From assembly GCA_963763755.1 (NCBI GenBank), contig CAVXQE010000007.1, positions 1 through 64,000 on the forward strand: a stretch of 64,000 bases of DNA, read 5' to 3'. A program made the translations under genes and the position numbers. Shown here piece by piece: positions 33,846 through 44,327 of the stretch (positions within the stretch are counted from its first letter, which is position 1; the number at the start of each line of letters is the position of its first letter). The notes beneath the pieces were generated by a model that had not been told where the DNA came from, made no database searches, and was given only the letters and a program-made list of their open reading frames with translations. The stretch comes from Gaiellasilicea sp963763755 (GTDB lineage: Bacteria; Actinomycetota; Thermoleophilia; Gaiellales; Gaiellaceae).

Positions 33846-34862
33846 ATGACGCCGCCGAGCACGCAGGCAGAGATTCTCCTCCAGGGCTCCAAGGGGCCCG
33901 CCGTGACGGCGCTGAAGAAGCAGCTCCATGCCTGGTACGACAAGAACTCTCCGGGCGAGTGGGAGACGTTCAAGATCGCCGACAACGACGTCTTCGGCGC
34001 CGGGGTCGACAAGGCGGTCAGGCGATTCCAGGCCCGGGCGGCGCTGACGGTCGACGGCGAGGTCGGACCGCAGACGCTGGCAGCCATGAAGGCCAAGCCC
34101 GCGAAGGTGAACCCCGCCGCCTACAAGGACCTCGTTTTCCCGGGCACTCTGCGAGCGAAGGCCAGCGGCGGGAGCGTGCGGCTCGTCCAGGGCTGGCTGA
34201 CACTCGCCGGATTCAACGTCGTCGTCGACGGCGGCTTCGGGGCCGCGACGACGCAGGCCTTGCGTGCTTTTCAGGCCAAGCGTGGGCTCCCGACCACCGG
34301 AATCGTCGACGAAGCAACGTACGCCGCGCTCGTCGCACCGATGGTGGCCGCCCTCGCGCCGATCCCGAAGAAGAAGACTCTCGGCGAGCTCGTGCTCGCC
34401 TACGCCAACCAGCACCTCCGTCAGCATCCGCGTGAGGTCGGAGGCCAGAACAGCGGCCCCTGGGTGCGCCTCTTCACCGACGGCTCGGAAGGCGACAGGT
34501 TCCCCTGGTGCGCAGGCTTTGCGACCTTCTGCGTGAAGCAAGCCTGTGAAACGCTCGGCGTCGCGCTACCGGTGCAGCGCACGCTGGCGTGCGACACCAT
34601 CGCTTCGTCGTCCGGGCACCGCTTCCTGAAGGGCGCGGGCATCGCGGCGGGCAAGATCACCCCCGGCAGCATCTTCGTGCAACAGGCGACAGGCGCCGAG
34701 CGCCAGAAGTACAAGTACCGCCACACGGGCATCATCGCGAGCGCCGGCCCCGACACGATGCAGACGATCGAGGGCAACACGAACGACGACGGCTCGGCCG
34801 AGGGCTACGAGGTCTGCGCCCGCACGCGCGGCTACACCAACATGGACTTCATCGTTCTGTAG
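33846..34862 (+). CDS. Peptidoglycan-binding protein with CHAP/NlpC-like amidase domain
   Basis: A 338-residue protein from ATG 33846. Residues 8-75 and 100-165 are two PG_binding_1 repeats (GVDKAVRRFQARAALTVDGEVG; GAATTQALRAFQAKRGLPTTG). Residues 180-338 look like a cysteine amidase: the Cys in FPWCAGFATFC, a His in YRHTGIIAS and an Asn/Glu pair in TIEGNTND. No signal peptide precedes the first repeat, unlike most secreted wall hydrolases; phage endolysins share that trait. No holin or other phage genes are near. Confidence 0.78.
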   Translation: MTPPSTQAEILLQGSKGPAVTALKKQLHAWYDKNSPGEWETFKIADNDVFGAGVDKAVRRFQARAALTVDGEVGPQTLAAMKAKPAKVNPAAYKDLVFPGTLRAKASGGSVRLVQGWLTLAGFNVVVDGGFGAATTQALRAFQAKRGLPTTGIVDEATYAALVAPMVAALAPIPKKKTLGELVLAYANQHLRQHPREVGGQNSGPWVRLFTDGSEGDRFPWCAGFATFCVKQACETLGVALPVQRTLACDTIASSSGHRFLKGAGIAAGKITPGSIFVQQATGAERQKYKYRHTGIIASAGPDTMQTIEGNTNDDGSAEGYEVCARTRGYTNMDFIVL

Positions 34863-34890
34863 CGTCGCCTGGTCGGCGTCCGTTCCTCCG

Positions 34891-37192
34891 CTAGACCACC
34901 TCCGCCGGGCGGTCGACCTCAGGAATGATCTCGATGTCCCCCTCGTGCGGCGACTCGATCGTGATGTTCGGAAGCAGGCGGTCGAGCCAGCCTGGGATGT
35001 ACCAGGACTTCTCGCCCATGAGCGTGAGGAAGGCGGGCACGAGCGTCATCCGAATGATCAGCGCGTCGGTGAGGATCGCGATCGCGAGCAGCAGCCCGAA
35101 CTCCTTCGAGATGCGATCGGGGGTGAGCACGAAGGCCGCGAAGACGGTGCCCATGATCAGCGCCGCGGCGACGATCACGCGCCCGATCGCCGCGATCCCA
35201 TGCTCCACCGCCTCACGTGTCTTCAGGCCGTGGACGTGCTCCTCCCGGATCCGGCTCATCAGGAACACCATGTAGTCCATCGAGAGCCCGAAGAGGATCG
35301 CAAACGCGATCGGTGGGACGAACGTCTCGATCGGCCCCGTTCGGTCGAGGCCAGTCAGGCCCATGAGGTGGCCCTCCTGCACCACGAGCGTCAGGACGCC
35401 GAAGCCGACGAACGCCGACATGATCGTCGTGATCGCCGCCGTCAGCGAGATCACGATCGACCGGAAGGCCATCGCGAGGACGAGGAAGGTGACGCCGATG
35501 ATGTAGAGCAGGAAGATCGGCAAACGCTCCATGATCCGTTCGGCGATGTCCTTGAACGCCGCGGTCTGGCCGGAGACGTAGGCGACCGAGTCGCCGCCTT
35601 CGGTCGCGACCGGCACGACGTCGTTCCGCAGACGGTCGACGAGCTCGCCCGTTGCCTCGTCCTGCGGCGCGGACGTCGGCGTGACGAACACGAGCGCAAC
35701 TGTCTTCTCGTCGTTGAACTGCGGCTCGCCCACGGACGCCACACCCGGCAGGCCTTGCACGCGGTCGTGGATCTTCTCCGGCGCCTGCTGGTCGCCGTTC
35801 ACGTCGACGACGATCGGGATCGGGCCGTTGAAGCCGGGCCCGAAGCCCTCCGCCAGGAGGTCGTAGGCGCGGCGGGCAGTCTGCTCCTTGGGTTGGGTGC
35901 CCTGGTCGGACGCACCGAGACGGACGAGCGACGACGTGCCTGCGAGCGCCAGGACCAGGATCAGCACGAGCGGGAACACGACCTTCGCGTGCGCGGTCAC
36001 GAAGCGGCCCCAGCGGGCGATCGGAGTCTTCTCCCGCGCCTCCTCCGAGTCGTCGAGCCGGCGCAGGAAGGGCACCTTCCACCGGTCGACCTTGTGCCCC
36101 AGCTTCGCCAGCACCGAGATCAGCAACGAGTTCGCGATCGCCACGGTCGTCAGGACGCCGAGCGCCGAGCCGATCCCGAGCTTGGTGACGAAGTCGAGGC
36201 CGAAGAAGGCGAGGCCGGTGACCGAGATCGCGACCGTCAGGCCGGCGAAGAGCACTGCACGGCCTGCGGAGGATCCGGCCTCGGAGGCGGCGTCGACCGG
36301 CGACAGCCCTTCGTGCAGGAGTTGCCGGAAGCGGGTGACGATGAACAGCGAGTAGTCGATGCCGACACCGAGCCCGATCATCGATACGAGGAGCGGCGTG
36401 ATCGTGTTGATGTCGGTCAGGCCCGCGAGGATGAAGAGCAGGACGAACGCCGTCGCCAGCGCCGTCAGCGCGAGCAGGATCGGGATCGACACGGCCACGA
36501 AGGTGCGGAACACGACGATCAGGACGATCAGCGCCGCCAGCAGGCCGAGCAGCTCCTGTGGTCCCTGCTCGATCGGCGGGAACTCGGCGTCGCCGTTGAA
36601 CTCGACCGTGACGCCCGGCCGGCTCGACCGCCTCGCGCACTGCGTCCTGGACGGCGACGACGGCCGCGCGATCCTTGTCGTAGATGACCCGATCGAACTG
36701 GGCTTCCGCATAGGCGATCCGCCCGTTGTCCGAGAACCTGTTCGGGTCGAACGGATCGCTGACGCTCTCGATCCCTGCTTTGTCCGCGGTCGGCTTGAAC
36801 TCCGAGGACTTGAGCTTCGCGACCGCGTCCTCGACTGCCTTCTTGTTCTCGGGACTGTCCAGTCGCTGGCCGGAAGGTGCGGCGAACACGACGTTCAGCA
36901 CCCCGCCCTGCTCCGACGCGAACTCCGACTCGATCAGGTCGGTCGCCTTCTGCGTCTCCGAGCCCGGAATGGTGAACTCGTCCTTCAGGCCGCCGCCGAC
37001 CGTCACGAGGAGGGCGATCAGAACGACGACGATGCCGACCCAGCTCAGGAAAACGCGCCGCGGATGGCTCGCGCAGGCTCGGTACCAGCGCGCAAGCGCG
37101 CCGGTGGAGAGACGTTCGTGGGCCGCGAGCCGGTCTGAGGCGTCGCCCCCGTTCCCACTGTTGCTGCCGGTTCCCCCGTCGTGCTCGGTCAT
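34891..37192 (-). CDS. MMPL/RND-superfamily transporter, frame break near 36615
   Basis: About 766 residues once joined. The first part (ATG 37192) has HPRRVFLSWVGIVVVLIALLV as TM1 and the first extracytoplasmic loop; one extra base in CCC at 36614-36616 breaks it. The second part continues GVTVEFNGDAEF and holds TM2-6 (VSMIGLGVGIDYSLFIVTRFR), the second loop, and TM7-12 (FGLSMDYMVFLMSRIREEH). The GIDYSLF/SMDYMVF pair is the proton-relay signature of MmpL proteins. A lipid or hydrophobic-compound exporter; substrate unknown, no obvious link to the aromatic genes. Confidence 0.82.
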
Positions 37193-37314
37193 CGATCTGC
37201 CCCCTCGTCGCTCAGGTTTTCGAACTAAGACCGGCTGAAGCCCCCGAACTCATCGGTCGGCGATCGGGTGACGAGCGGCGGCCTTGGCTCCAAAACGCTA
37301 CACGCCGGGCCAGC

Positions 37315-38122
37315 CTAGGTCGGCGAGCGGTGTCCAATTTCGCCGGAAATCGCATCGGCCGTGCGCTTGACAGCCGGCCCGTGGCGCTCGATCAGGTCGT
37401 CCATCGAGACCATGGAACGGTGAACGGCCAGATTGAGCGCGGCAACGACGTCTCCCGACCTGGAGCGAATCGGAGCGGCGATCGAGCGGAGCCCGTACGC
37501 CAGCTCCTCGTTGTTCACCGCCACGCCGGACGCTCGAACCCGCTCCATCTCCGCTCGCAGCGCGGCCCGATCGACGATCGTGTTCGGGCCGCGCGCGATC
37601 AGGTCGGTCTGGTCGAGGATCTCTTCCAACCGTTCGGCCGGCACGAACGCGAGCAGCGCCTTGCCCATGGCCGTGCAGTAGGCGGGCAGGCGGGAGCCGA
37701 CGTGAAGGTTCAGGTCGATCTCGCGCTGCCGCGAGCGGGACGTCCGGCACCGCTCGATGTAGACCACGTCGGGCCCATCGAGAATCGCCATGTTGACGGT
37801 GAACCCGGTCGCGTCACTCAGAGCCTGCAGGTGCGGGACCGAGATCTCGCGGATGTCCATCGAGTTGATCGCCGCAAAGCCCAGGTCGAGGACACGCGGA
37901 CCGAGCCGGTAGCGCTTCGTCTCCGCGTCCTGCTGCAGGTACCCGAGCGACGTCAGCGTCGCGATGTAGCGATGGGTCGTGCTGCGGCTCAAGCTCGAGC
38001 TCCCGCGAGAGCTCACTGACACCGATCGTCGACTTGTCGGACCCGAAGGCCGACAGGATCGCGAGGCCACGTTCGAGCGACTGCGACCACGTGGCCTGCC
38101 GGGTCGAATCGGTAGTTGTCAC
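37315..38122 (-). CDS. IclR-family regulator (PcaR/PobR-like), frame break near 37990
   Basis: GTG 38122 with GGGAG starts TTTDSTRQATWSQSLERG, leading to ISAF-type helices and GVSELSRELEL; an extra T in the run at 37990-37991 breaks the frame, and the other frame goes on SRSTTHRYIATLTSLGYLQQ (end of the wHTH) into the IclR ligand domain with GSRLPAYCTAMGKALLA and GVAVNNEELAYGLRSIAAP. Joined length is about 268. IclR proteins such as PcaR and PobR regulate protocatechuate genes, and this one diverges from the amidase-pca operon. Confidence 0.82.
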
Positions 38123-38142
38123 CGGGCTCCCGACGCTAGCAC

Positions 38143-38159
38143 GTTCCAAACTTCGGGAC
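38143..38159. promoter_or_regulatory. Candidate IclR operator in the IclR-amidase gap
   Basis: GTTCCAAACTTCGGGAC is an imperfect inverted repeat (GTTCC/GGGAC) of the size seen for IclR operators; a related CTTGCGGGAC follows at about 38173-38182. It lies in the 88-base gap between the divergent IclR and amidase genes. Weak evidence. Confidence 0.3.
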
Positions 38160-38210
38160 ACGACGTCTCGACTTGCGGGACGGAGCCGCCGTGTATGAGG
38201 ATGCACCGAG

Positions 38211-39629
38211 ATGCCTGAGCTGTACGAACTCGGCGCGCTCGAGCTCGTCCGCCGTGTCCGCGCGCGGGAGGTCAGCCGACGGCAGGTGCTCGAGGCGCAC
38301 CTCGACCGGATCGATGCCGTCAACGGGCTCGTGAACGCCGTCGTCGAGGGCGTCGACCGTGACAGGGCCCTCGCCGCCGCCGAGGCGGCGGACCGAGACC
38401 ACGAGGCGCGCACGGCACTGCCGCTCGACGGCGTTCCGGTCGCGATCAAGGATCACTTCGACGTCGAAGGGATGCTGCACACGGAGGGGGTCCGCGCCTA
38501 TGCCGACCGGCGCTCTCCCGGCAATTCCGCGGTGGTGCAGCGGCTGCTCGACGCGGGCGCGTTCGTCGTCGGCAAGTGCAACCAGCCCGACTTCCAGATC
38601 CGCTGGAACACCGTCAACGACCTCTACGGCGCCACTCGAAATCCCCGCGACACGAGCCTCACGGCCGGCGGCTCGTCCGGTGGGGACGCGGCGGCGGTGG
38701 CGTCCGGGATGGCCGCGCTCGGCCTCGGCGCCGACTACGGCGGGTCGATTCGCGTCCCTGCAAGCTTCTGCGGCGTCTACGGCCTGCGCCCATCGGCGGG
38801 CCGCGTGCCCCACGTCCAGGCGCTCGACCCCGAGCTGGGTGGGATGACGCTCGACTTGATGAACTCGCCCGGGCCGTTCGCCCGCACCCTGGACGACCTC
38901 TGGGCCGCGTTCGTCGCGCTCGCCGGCCCGGACCCACGCGATCCGACCAGCCTTCCCGTGGCAGCGCCCGAGCCCGGCCCCAAGCGGCGGGCGACCACAG
39001 TGCTCCGGATGACGCGCGAGACGGGAGCGATCGTCGAGCCCGAGGTCGAACACGAGCTCGACCTTGTCTGCACAGCGCTGGAGGAGGCCGGCTATCGCAT
39101 CGTCGAAGGCGGGATCCCGAATGCCGCCCGCGCACCGGAGCTGTGGGCCGAGCTCGTCGGCACCGAGCTGCTTCACACGTCGCTCCCGGAGTGGGACGGC
39201 CTGATCGCCGACAGCAACCGCCAGCACATCGAGGCGCAGTTCGGCCTTTTCGACCTCGGTGACAGCATCTCCGCGTGGATGCGTGCGGTCGTCGAGCGGC
39301 GCCAGACCGCCCAGGCGACGGCGACGGCGATGGAGGAGCACCCCCTCGTCGTCGCACCCGTCGCGGGCATGAAGACGCCGCCCCTCGACTTCGACCAGTA
39401 CCTCGATCTCGACGCGACACGCGACCTCTTCGACCACATGCGCGACGTCGTCTGGGTCAACCTGCTGAGCCTGCCCTCGCTGGCGTTGCCGAACGGGATC
39501 CAGCTCGTCGCCCGCCGCTTCCACGAAGCCGAGGCGGCTGCGGCTGCGGCTGCGATTGTGAACGTCTGCGGTTCGGTGGAGATTGCCGAACCCGCCCCGC
39601 CCCCCAATGACTCGAGAGGGAGACCATGA
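38211..39629 (+). CDS. Amidase-signature family hydrolase
   Basis: A 472-residue amidase. The triad is visible: Lys80 in VAIKDHFD, cis-Ser155 in GGSSGG and nucleophile Ser179 in GADYGGSIRVP. It would hydrolyse an amide (or an aryl amide/ester) to an acid. It is the first gene of the plus-strand operon and its stop overlaps the PpsA-like start as ATGA, so it is co-translated with module copy 2. Its substrate may be the entry compound of the operon, e.g. an aromatic amide; inference only. Confidence 0.88.
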   Translation: MPELYELGALELVRRVRAREVSRRQVLEAHLDRIDAVNGLVNAVVEGVDRDRALAAAEAADRDHEARTALPLDGVPVAIKDHFDVEGMLHTEGVRAYADRRSPGNSAVVQRLLDAGAFVVGKCNQPDFQIRWNTVNDLYGATRNPRDTSLTAGGSSGGDAAAVASGMAALGLGADYGGSIRVPASFCGVYGLRPSAGRVPHVQALDPELGGMTLDLMNSPGPFARTLDDLWAAFVALAGPDPRDPTSLPVAAPEPGPKRRATTVLRMTRETGAIVEPEVEHELDLVCTALEEAGYRIVEGGIPNAARAPELWAELVGTELLHTSLPEWDGLIADSNRQHIEAQFGLFDLGDSISAWMRAVVERRQTAQATATAMEEHPLVVAPVAGMKTPPLDFDQYLDLDATRDLFDHMRDVVWVNLLSLPSLALPNGIQLVARRFHEAEAAAAAAAIVNVCGSVEIAEPAPPPNDSRGRP

Positions 39630-41461
39630 GCGAAGTGCTGCCGAAGACCGGCTTCCAGAGCCCGTACGACGTGCCCACGCCGGCGGGCGCCGAGGGCTGG
39701 GAGGAGATGTATCCGTACTACCTCCTCTTCGACCCCGCACGGCGCGAGGAGGAAGAGAAGCGATTCTGGTTCTACAACGGCATGCACTTCCCCGAGCCGA
39801 TGCCCGCGTTCGACATGATCACCGGCGGCTCGTGTTATCAGTCGATCGGGCTCTACCAGGGCCGCGTCTTCTCCATCCCGACCGTCCTCGGCATCGAGCA
39901 CCGCGTCGTCAACGGCTACATCTACATCACCTCCAACGAGGTGACCGACCCGGCCGAGATCGAGAAGCGGCTCGAGGTCTTCCTGCCGCGGATCGGCTTC
40001 TACTACGCCAACTGGGATTCGCTCGTCAATCGCTGGCAGGCCGAGGTCGACAAGCGGATCGAGGAGCTCACGGCGCTCGAGGTGCCGAAGCTGCCCGAGC
40101 TCGAGGACGAGCAGGAGGTGATCCACGACCACAAGCTCGGCTCGAACTACCGGCTGATGCGCTCATACGACCGGACGCTGCAGCTCTACAACGAGCTCAA
40201 CCAGCTCCACTTCGAGCTGCTCCTGCTCGCCTACGGCGCCTACCTGACGTTCTTCCAGTTCTGCCAGGGCGCGTTCCCGGACATGGGCATGCAGACGATG
40301 ACGCAGATGATCGCCGGCTACGACACGACCATGTTCCGGCCCGACGACGAGCTGAAGGCACTCGCGCGCTCGGCGCTCGACAAGCACGTGGACGGTGCCT
40401 TCACAGACGGACGCTCCCACGAGGAGATCCTCGCCGAGCTGAGCGAGTCGGAAGCGGGCCGCGAGTGGATCGCCGACCTCGAGTCGCGGCAGCACCCGTG
40501 GTTCTACATGTCCACCGGCGACGGCTTCTACCACCACCATCGAGCGTGGGCCGACGACCCGAGGCTGCCGTTCGCTGCGATCGGCGGGTACATCCGGCAG
40601 CTCGGAGAGGGACGAAGCCTCGACCGGCCGAAGGAGCAGCTGCTCGCCGAGCGAGACCGGATCGCCTCCGAGTACTCGGCTCTGCTGCCTACCGACGAGG
40701 AGCGCGTGCAGTTCGACGAGATGCTCGGGCTCTGCCGCCACGTCTTTCCCCACGCGGAAGGGCACAAGTTCTTCATCGAGCACTGGGGCACCTCGCTCTT
40801 CTTCAACAAGATGCGCGAGATCGGCCAGGTCTTCGTCGACCAGGGTTTCTTCGAGGAGGCGGACGACGTCTTCTTCCTCAACATCCACGAGGTGCACGAG
40901 GCTCTCTTCGACCTCGGCCTCGCCTGGTCCGGCGGCAGGCCGGGCCGGGGAACCCTGTACTGGCCGCCGCGGGTGGCACGGCGGAAGGAGATCCTCGCCA
41001 AGCTCGCCGAGTGGAACCCGCCGCCCGCGCTCGGCACGGTGCCGGAGGTGATCAGCGACCCGACCGTGCAGCTGCTCTGGGGCATCACTGCAGACAGGCT
41101 GCACGCCTGGGCCGCCACGGCAGGCGGCGGCGACGGCGTCGGCGACGTGAGCGGCTACGCGGCCTCGCCGGGAGTCGTGGAAGGCGTCGCCCGCGTCGTC
41201 AGGAGCGTCGACGACATCGGCACCGTCCAGCAGGACGAGATTCTCGTCTGCTCGGTCACTGCTCCGAGCTGGGGGCCCGTCTTCCCGAAGATCGCGGCCG
41301 CCGTCTCCGACATCGGCGGGATGATGTCTCACGCGGCGATCGTCGCCCGCGAGTACGGCCTGCCGGCCGTTGTCGGCACAGGCAACGCAACCTCGACGAT
41401 CAAGACCGGCGACCGGGTGCGCGTCGACGGCAACACCGGCATGGTGACGATCCTGAGCTGA
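39626..41461 (+). CDS. PpsA-like protein with PEP-utilising mobile domain, module copy 2
   Basis: A 611-residue homologue of the protein at 5580-7400, colinear along its whole length: PYDVPTPAGAEGWEEMYPYY near the start, PEPMPAFD, VNGYIYITSNEVTDP, WPPRVARRKEIL, then the swivelling domain with DIGGMMSHAAIVARE. His569 is the likely phosphocarrier. The frame is intact. Its last base is the first base of the PpsB-like ATG. As in copy 1, no PpsC-type CBS subunit and no pyruvate-binding PEP synthase barrel are encoded nearby. Confidence 0.82.
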   Translation: MSEVLPKTGFQSPYDVPTPAGAEGWEEMYPYYLLFDPARREEEEKRFWFYNGMHFPEPMPAFDMITGGSCYQSIGLYQGRVFSIPTVLGIEHRVVNGYIYITSNEVTDPAEIEKRLEVFLPRIGFYYANWDSLVNRWQAEVDKRIEELTALEVPKLPELEDEQEVIHDHKLGSNYRLMRSYDRTLQLYNELNQLHFELLLLAYGAYLTFFQFCQGAFPDMGMQTMTQMIAGYDTTMFRPDDELKALARSALDKHVDGAFTDGRSHEEILAELSESEAGREWIADLESRQHPWFYMSTGDGFYHHHRAWADDPRLPFAAIGGYIRQLGEGRSLDRPKEQLLAERDRIASEYSALLPTDEERVQFDEMLGLCRHVFPHAEGHKFFIEHWGTSLFFNKMREIGQVFVDQGFFEEADDVFFLNIHEVHEALFDLGLAWSGGRPGRGTLYWPPRVARRKEILAKLAEWNPPPALGTVPEVISDPTVQLLWGITADRLHAWAATAGGGDGVGDVSGYAASPGVVEGVARVVRSVDDIGTVQQDEILVCSVTAPSWGPVFPKIAAAVSDIGGMMSHAAIVAREYGLPAVVGTGNATSTIKTGDRVRVDGNTGMVTILS

Positions 41462-42454
41462 TGACGACGTCCCGGTTCACGATCCCGTTCGACGAGCTCA
41501 GCCTCGACCAGGTCGAGCTCGTCGGCGGCAAGAGCGCGCATCTCGGGGATCTGCTGCGGGCGGGGTTCCCCGTCCCGCCGGGCTTCGCGATCACCGCCCT
41601 CGCGTTCGACCACGTCCTCCAGCCGGGCGACGACCGAGCAGCGCTGCGTGGCCCGTGAGATGCCGCCCGAGGTCGCGAGCGAGATCGCGACCGCATACGC
41701 CGCGCTGGGACGCCGAGTCGGCCGCGACGAGCCGCCGGTGGCCGTCCGCTCCAGCGCGGTCGCCGAGGACGCCGCCGACGCCAGCTTCGCAGGCGTTCAG
41801 GACACGTACCTCTGGTTGAGCGGGCTCGAAGAGGTGCTGCGCGGTGTCCAGCGCTGCTGGGCGAGCTACTTCAACCCGGAAGCGACCGCCTACCGCGCCC
41901 AGCACGCCGACGCTCGGGCAGGCATGAGCGTCGCCGTCCAGTTCATGGTCGACGCCCGTGTGGCAGGCGTCATGTTCACGCTCAATCCGGTCAGCGGCGA
42001 TCCCTCGTCGATCGCCATCGACGCGAGCTACGGCCTGGGTACGCCCGTCGTCGGCGGTGAGGTCACTCCCGATTCGTACCTCGTCTCGAAGGTCACGCGC
42101 GAGGTCGTCCGCAGCGTCGTCGGCGCGAAGGAGATCGAGTGCGTCGCGGCGGAGAGCGGGGACGGCACCGAGCTGATCAGCGTCGACTCCGACCGCCGCG
42201 CCAGGTTGTGCCTCGAGCCGGCCGAGATCGCGTCGCTCGTGGAGCTCGGGCGTCGCGTCGAAGCCCACTACGGCCGTCACCAGGATCTCGAGTGGGCGAT
42301 CGACCGCCGACTCGGCGAGGTCTTCCTGCTTCAGAGCAGGCCGGAGACGGTGTGGAGCCAGAAACGCCGCACGCGGCCGGCCGTCGCACCCGACGCGCTC
42401 TCGGCGATCGCCGCCACCTTCCTCCGCGGCTCACAGAGGGAGAGGCAGCAGTGA
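41461..42454 (+). pseudogene. PpsB-like ATP-binding protein, module copy 2, internal deletion and frame break
   Basis: From ATG 41461 it reads LDQVELVGGKSAHLGDLL, then PVPPGFAITALAFDHV, after which the frame closes at 41658. A second frame takes up at about 41640 with MPPEVASEIATAYAALG, VAVRSSAVAEDAADASF, GVMFTLNPVSGDP and FLLQSRPETVW to 42454. Against copy 1, roughly 26 residues between FDHV and the PPEV stretch are missing, so one deletion of some 77-79 bases could explain both the loss and the shift. This would hit the helical part of the ATP-grasp fold. Whether it is real or an assembly fault is open. Confidence 0.68.
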
Positions 42455-42861
42455 GCGAGGGCTCCGAGCTGAGCCCGGAGGACGTGAAGGAGATCCTTCG
42501 GCTGATCGACGAGTCCGAGTTCGACGAGCTCGAGCTCGAGACACCGCGGTTCAGCCTTCGGTTCAGCCGTCGCGGGGCCGGAGCCGCACCCGAGCCGACA
42601 CCAGCCGTGCGCTCGGGCCTCGTGGATGTGCCGGCACCCGTCGTGGGCACCGTCTACCGCGCGCCTGCCCCCGGTGAGCCGCCTTTCGTCGAGGTCGGAA
42701 GCCGGGTCGACCGGGGCGCGCAACTCTGCATCATCGAGGTCATGAAGCTGATGAACAGCATCGACGCGCCGCTGGGAGGCACAGTGGCCGAGGTCTGCGT
42801 CGAGAACGGCGCGGCGGTCGGGTACGGGGACGTCCTCTTCAGGATCGAGCCCGATGCCTGA
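42451..42861 (+). CDS. Biotin carboxyl carrier protein, module copy 2
   Basis: A 136-residue AccB-like carrier from GTG 42451 (GTGA overlap with the PpsB frame). Residues 8-30 mirror the helical start of copy 1 (PEDVKEILRLIDESEFDEL); a short Pro-rich linker follows; the biotinyl domain has EVMKLMNS with K99 as biotin site. It overlaps the carboxyltransferase start by eight bases. Both carriers share the unusual EVMKxMNS instead of the common EAMKMMN. Confidence 0.87.
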   Translation: MSEGSELSPEDVKEILRLIDESEFDELELETPRFSLRFSRRGAGAAPEPTPAVRSGLVDVPAPVVGTVYRAPAPGEPPFVEVGSRVDRGAQLCIIEVMKLMNSIDAPLGGTVAEVCVENGAAVGYGDVLFRIEPDA

Positions 42862-44327
42862 CCGTGAGGTCCGCCTCGTCGACACGACCGTGCGCGACGG
42901 CCATCAGAGCCTCTGGAGCGCAAACGCCCTCTCCACGCCGATGATCGCCGAGATCGCGCCCGTCCTCGACCGGGTCGGCTTCCATGCCGTCGACTTCACC
43001 AGCTCCACCCACATGGCGATGGCGGTTCGCTGGCAGCGGGAGGACCCGTGGGAGCGGATTCGGGTCGTCCGCGACCTGATGCCCGAGACGAGGCTCGGCT
43101 TCATCACCCCTGGGATGCGCTTCATGGCGTGGTGGCGGGCGCCGGTCGACGTGATGCGACTGGCACTGGCCTGCGTGATCCGGAACGGTGTCCGCCGGAT
43201 CTGGGTGGCCGAGTCGATGAACGACGTGACGACCGACCTTGCGATCGCCGAGATCGTGAGAGACGAGGGAGCCGAAGAGGTCGTGGTCGGTCTCGTCTAC
43301 TCGATCAGCCCCGTCCACACCGACGACTACTACGCCGAGCGTGCGCGTGCCATCGCCGCGAGCCCTCACGTCGATGTCCTGAACCTGAAGGATCCCGGTG
43401 GGCTGCTCACCCCGGAGCGGGTGCGCACGCTGGTGCCGGCGCTGCGGGCCGCCGCCCCGAACCTGCCGCTCGAGGTCCACTCACACATGACGGCGACGAT
43501 GGGCGCAGCCTGTTACGTCGAAGCCGCCGAGTTGGGCGCCTCGTACCTCTGCACCGCAGCGAGGCCGCTCGCGAACGGCACGTCGCAGCCTTCGGCGGAG
43601 CAGACGATCGCGAACCTGCGAGAGCAGGGGTTTCGCGTCGACCTCGACGACGACGCGCTGCACGAGGTCTCGCGTTACTTCACGAGCCTTGCAGCCGAGC
43701 TCGATCTGCCCGTCGGCGCTCCCGTCGAGTACGACGTCTCCGTCTACAAGCACCAGCTGCCGGGCGGGATGACCTCGACGCTCCGCCGCCAGCTCGCGGA
43801 GATCGGCATGGAGCATCGCTGGCACGACATCCTCGACGAGCTACCCCGCGTTCGCGAAGAGCTGGGCTGGCCGATCATGGTCACGCCGCTGTCGCAGTTC
43901 GTCGGCGTCCAGGCGTTTCTGAACGTCACCGGCGAAGAGCGCTGGTCGCGGCTCCCGGACGAGGTGATCCGCTACGTGCTCGGCCAGTATGGCCCGCCTG
44001 CCGGTGAGATCGATCCCGACCTGAAGGCCCGGGTGCAGCGCCTCGCCGCGAGCCGAAGAGCTCGCCGGCGAAGAGCACGGAATGGGACTCGAGGCAGCCC
44101 GCGCGCGCTACGGCGACGCCATCAGCGACGAGCAGCTGCTCTTGCGGATGATGCTGCCGGAGCAGCAGGTCGAGGCGATCGTCCCGTCCGCCCGGAGACG
44201 CCCACTCCCGCCGGACCGACATCCGCTGCGCTCGCTCGTGGAAGGGCTGGTCGCGCGGTCTCTCGACGACGTCGTGATCGAGCGGCCCGGACTGCGGCTA
44301 CGAGCCCGCCGGGGACGCGCCGCATGA
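42854..44327 (+). CDS. Biotin-dependent carboxyltransferase, module copy 2, frame break near 44053
   Basis: Homologue of 2568-4040 with TTVRDGHQS (Asp15), NLKDPGGLLTP (Lys179) and EVHSHM (His209, His211). The frame is sound for 400 residues, then an extra C at 44053-44054 breaks it just before the C-terminal segment; the other frame continues ELAGEEHGMGLEAARARYGD and LLLRMMLPEQQVEAI to the stop at 44327, matching copy 1 (ISDEELLLRLTMPQEQV). Restored length is about 490. So it is probably intact in the organism. Confidence 0.82.
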
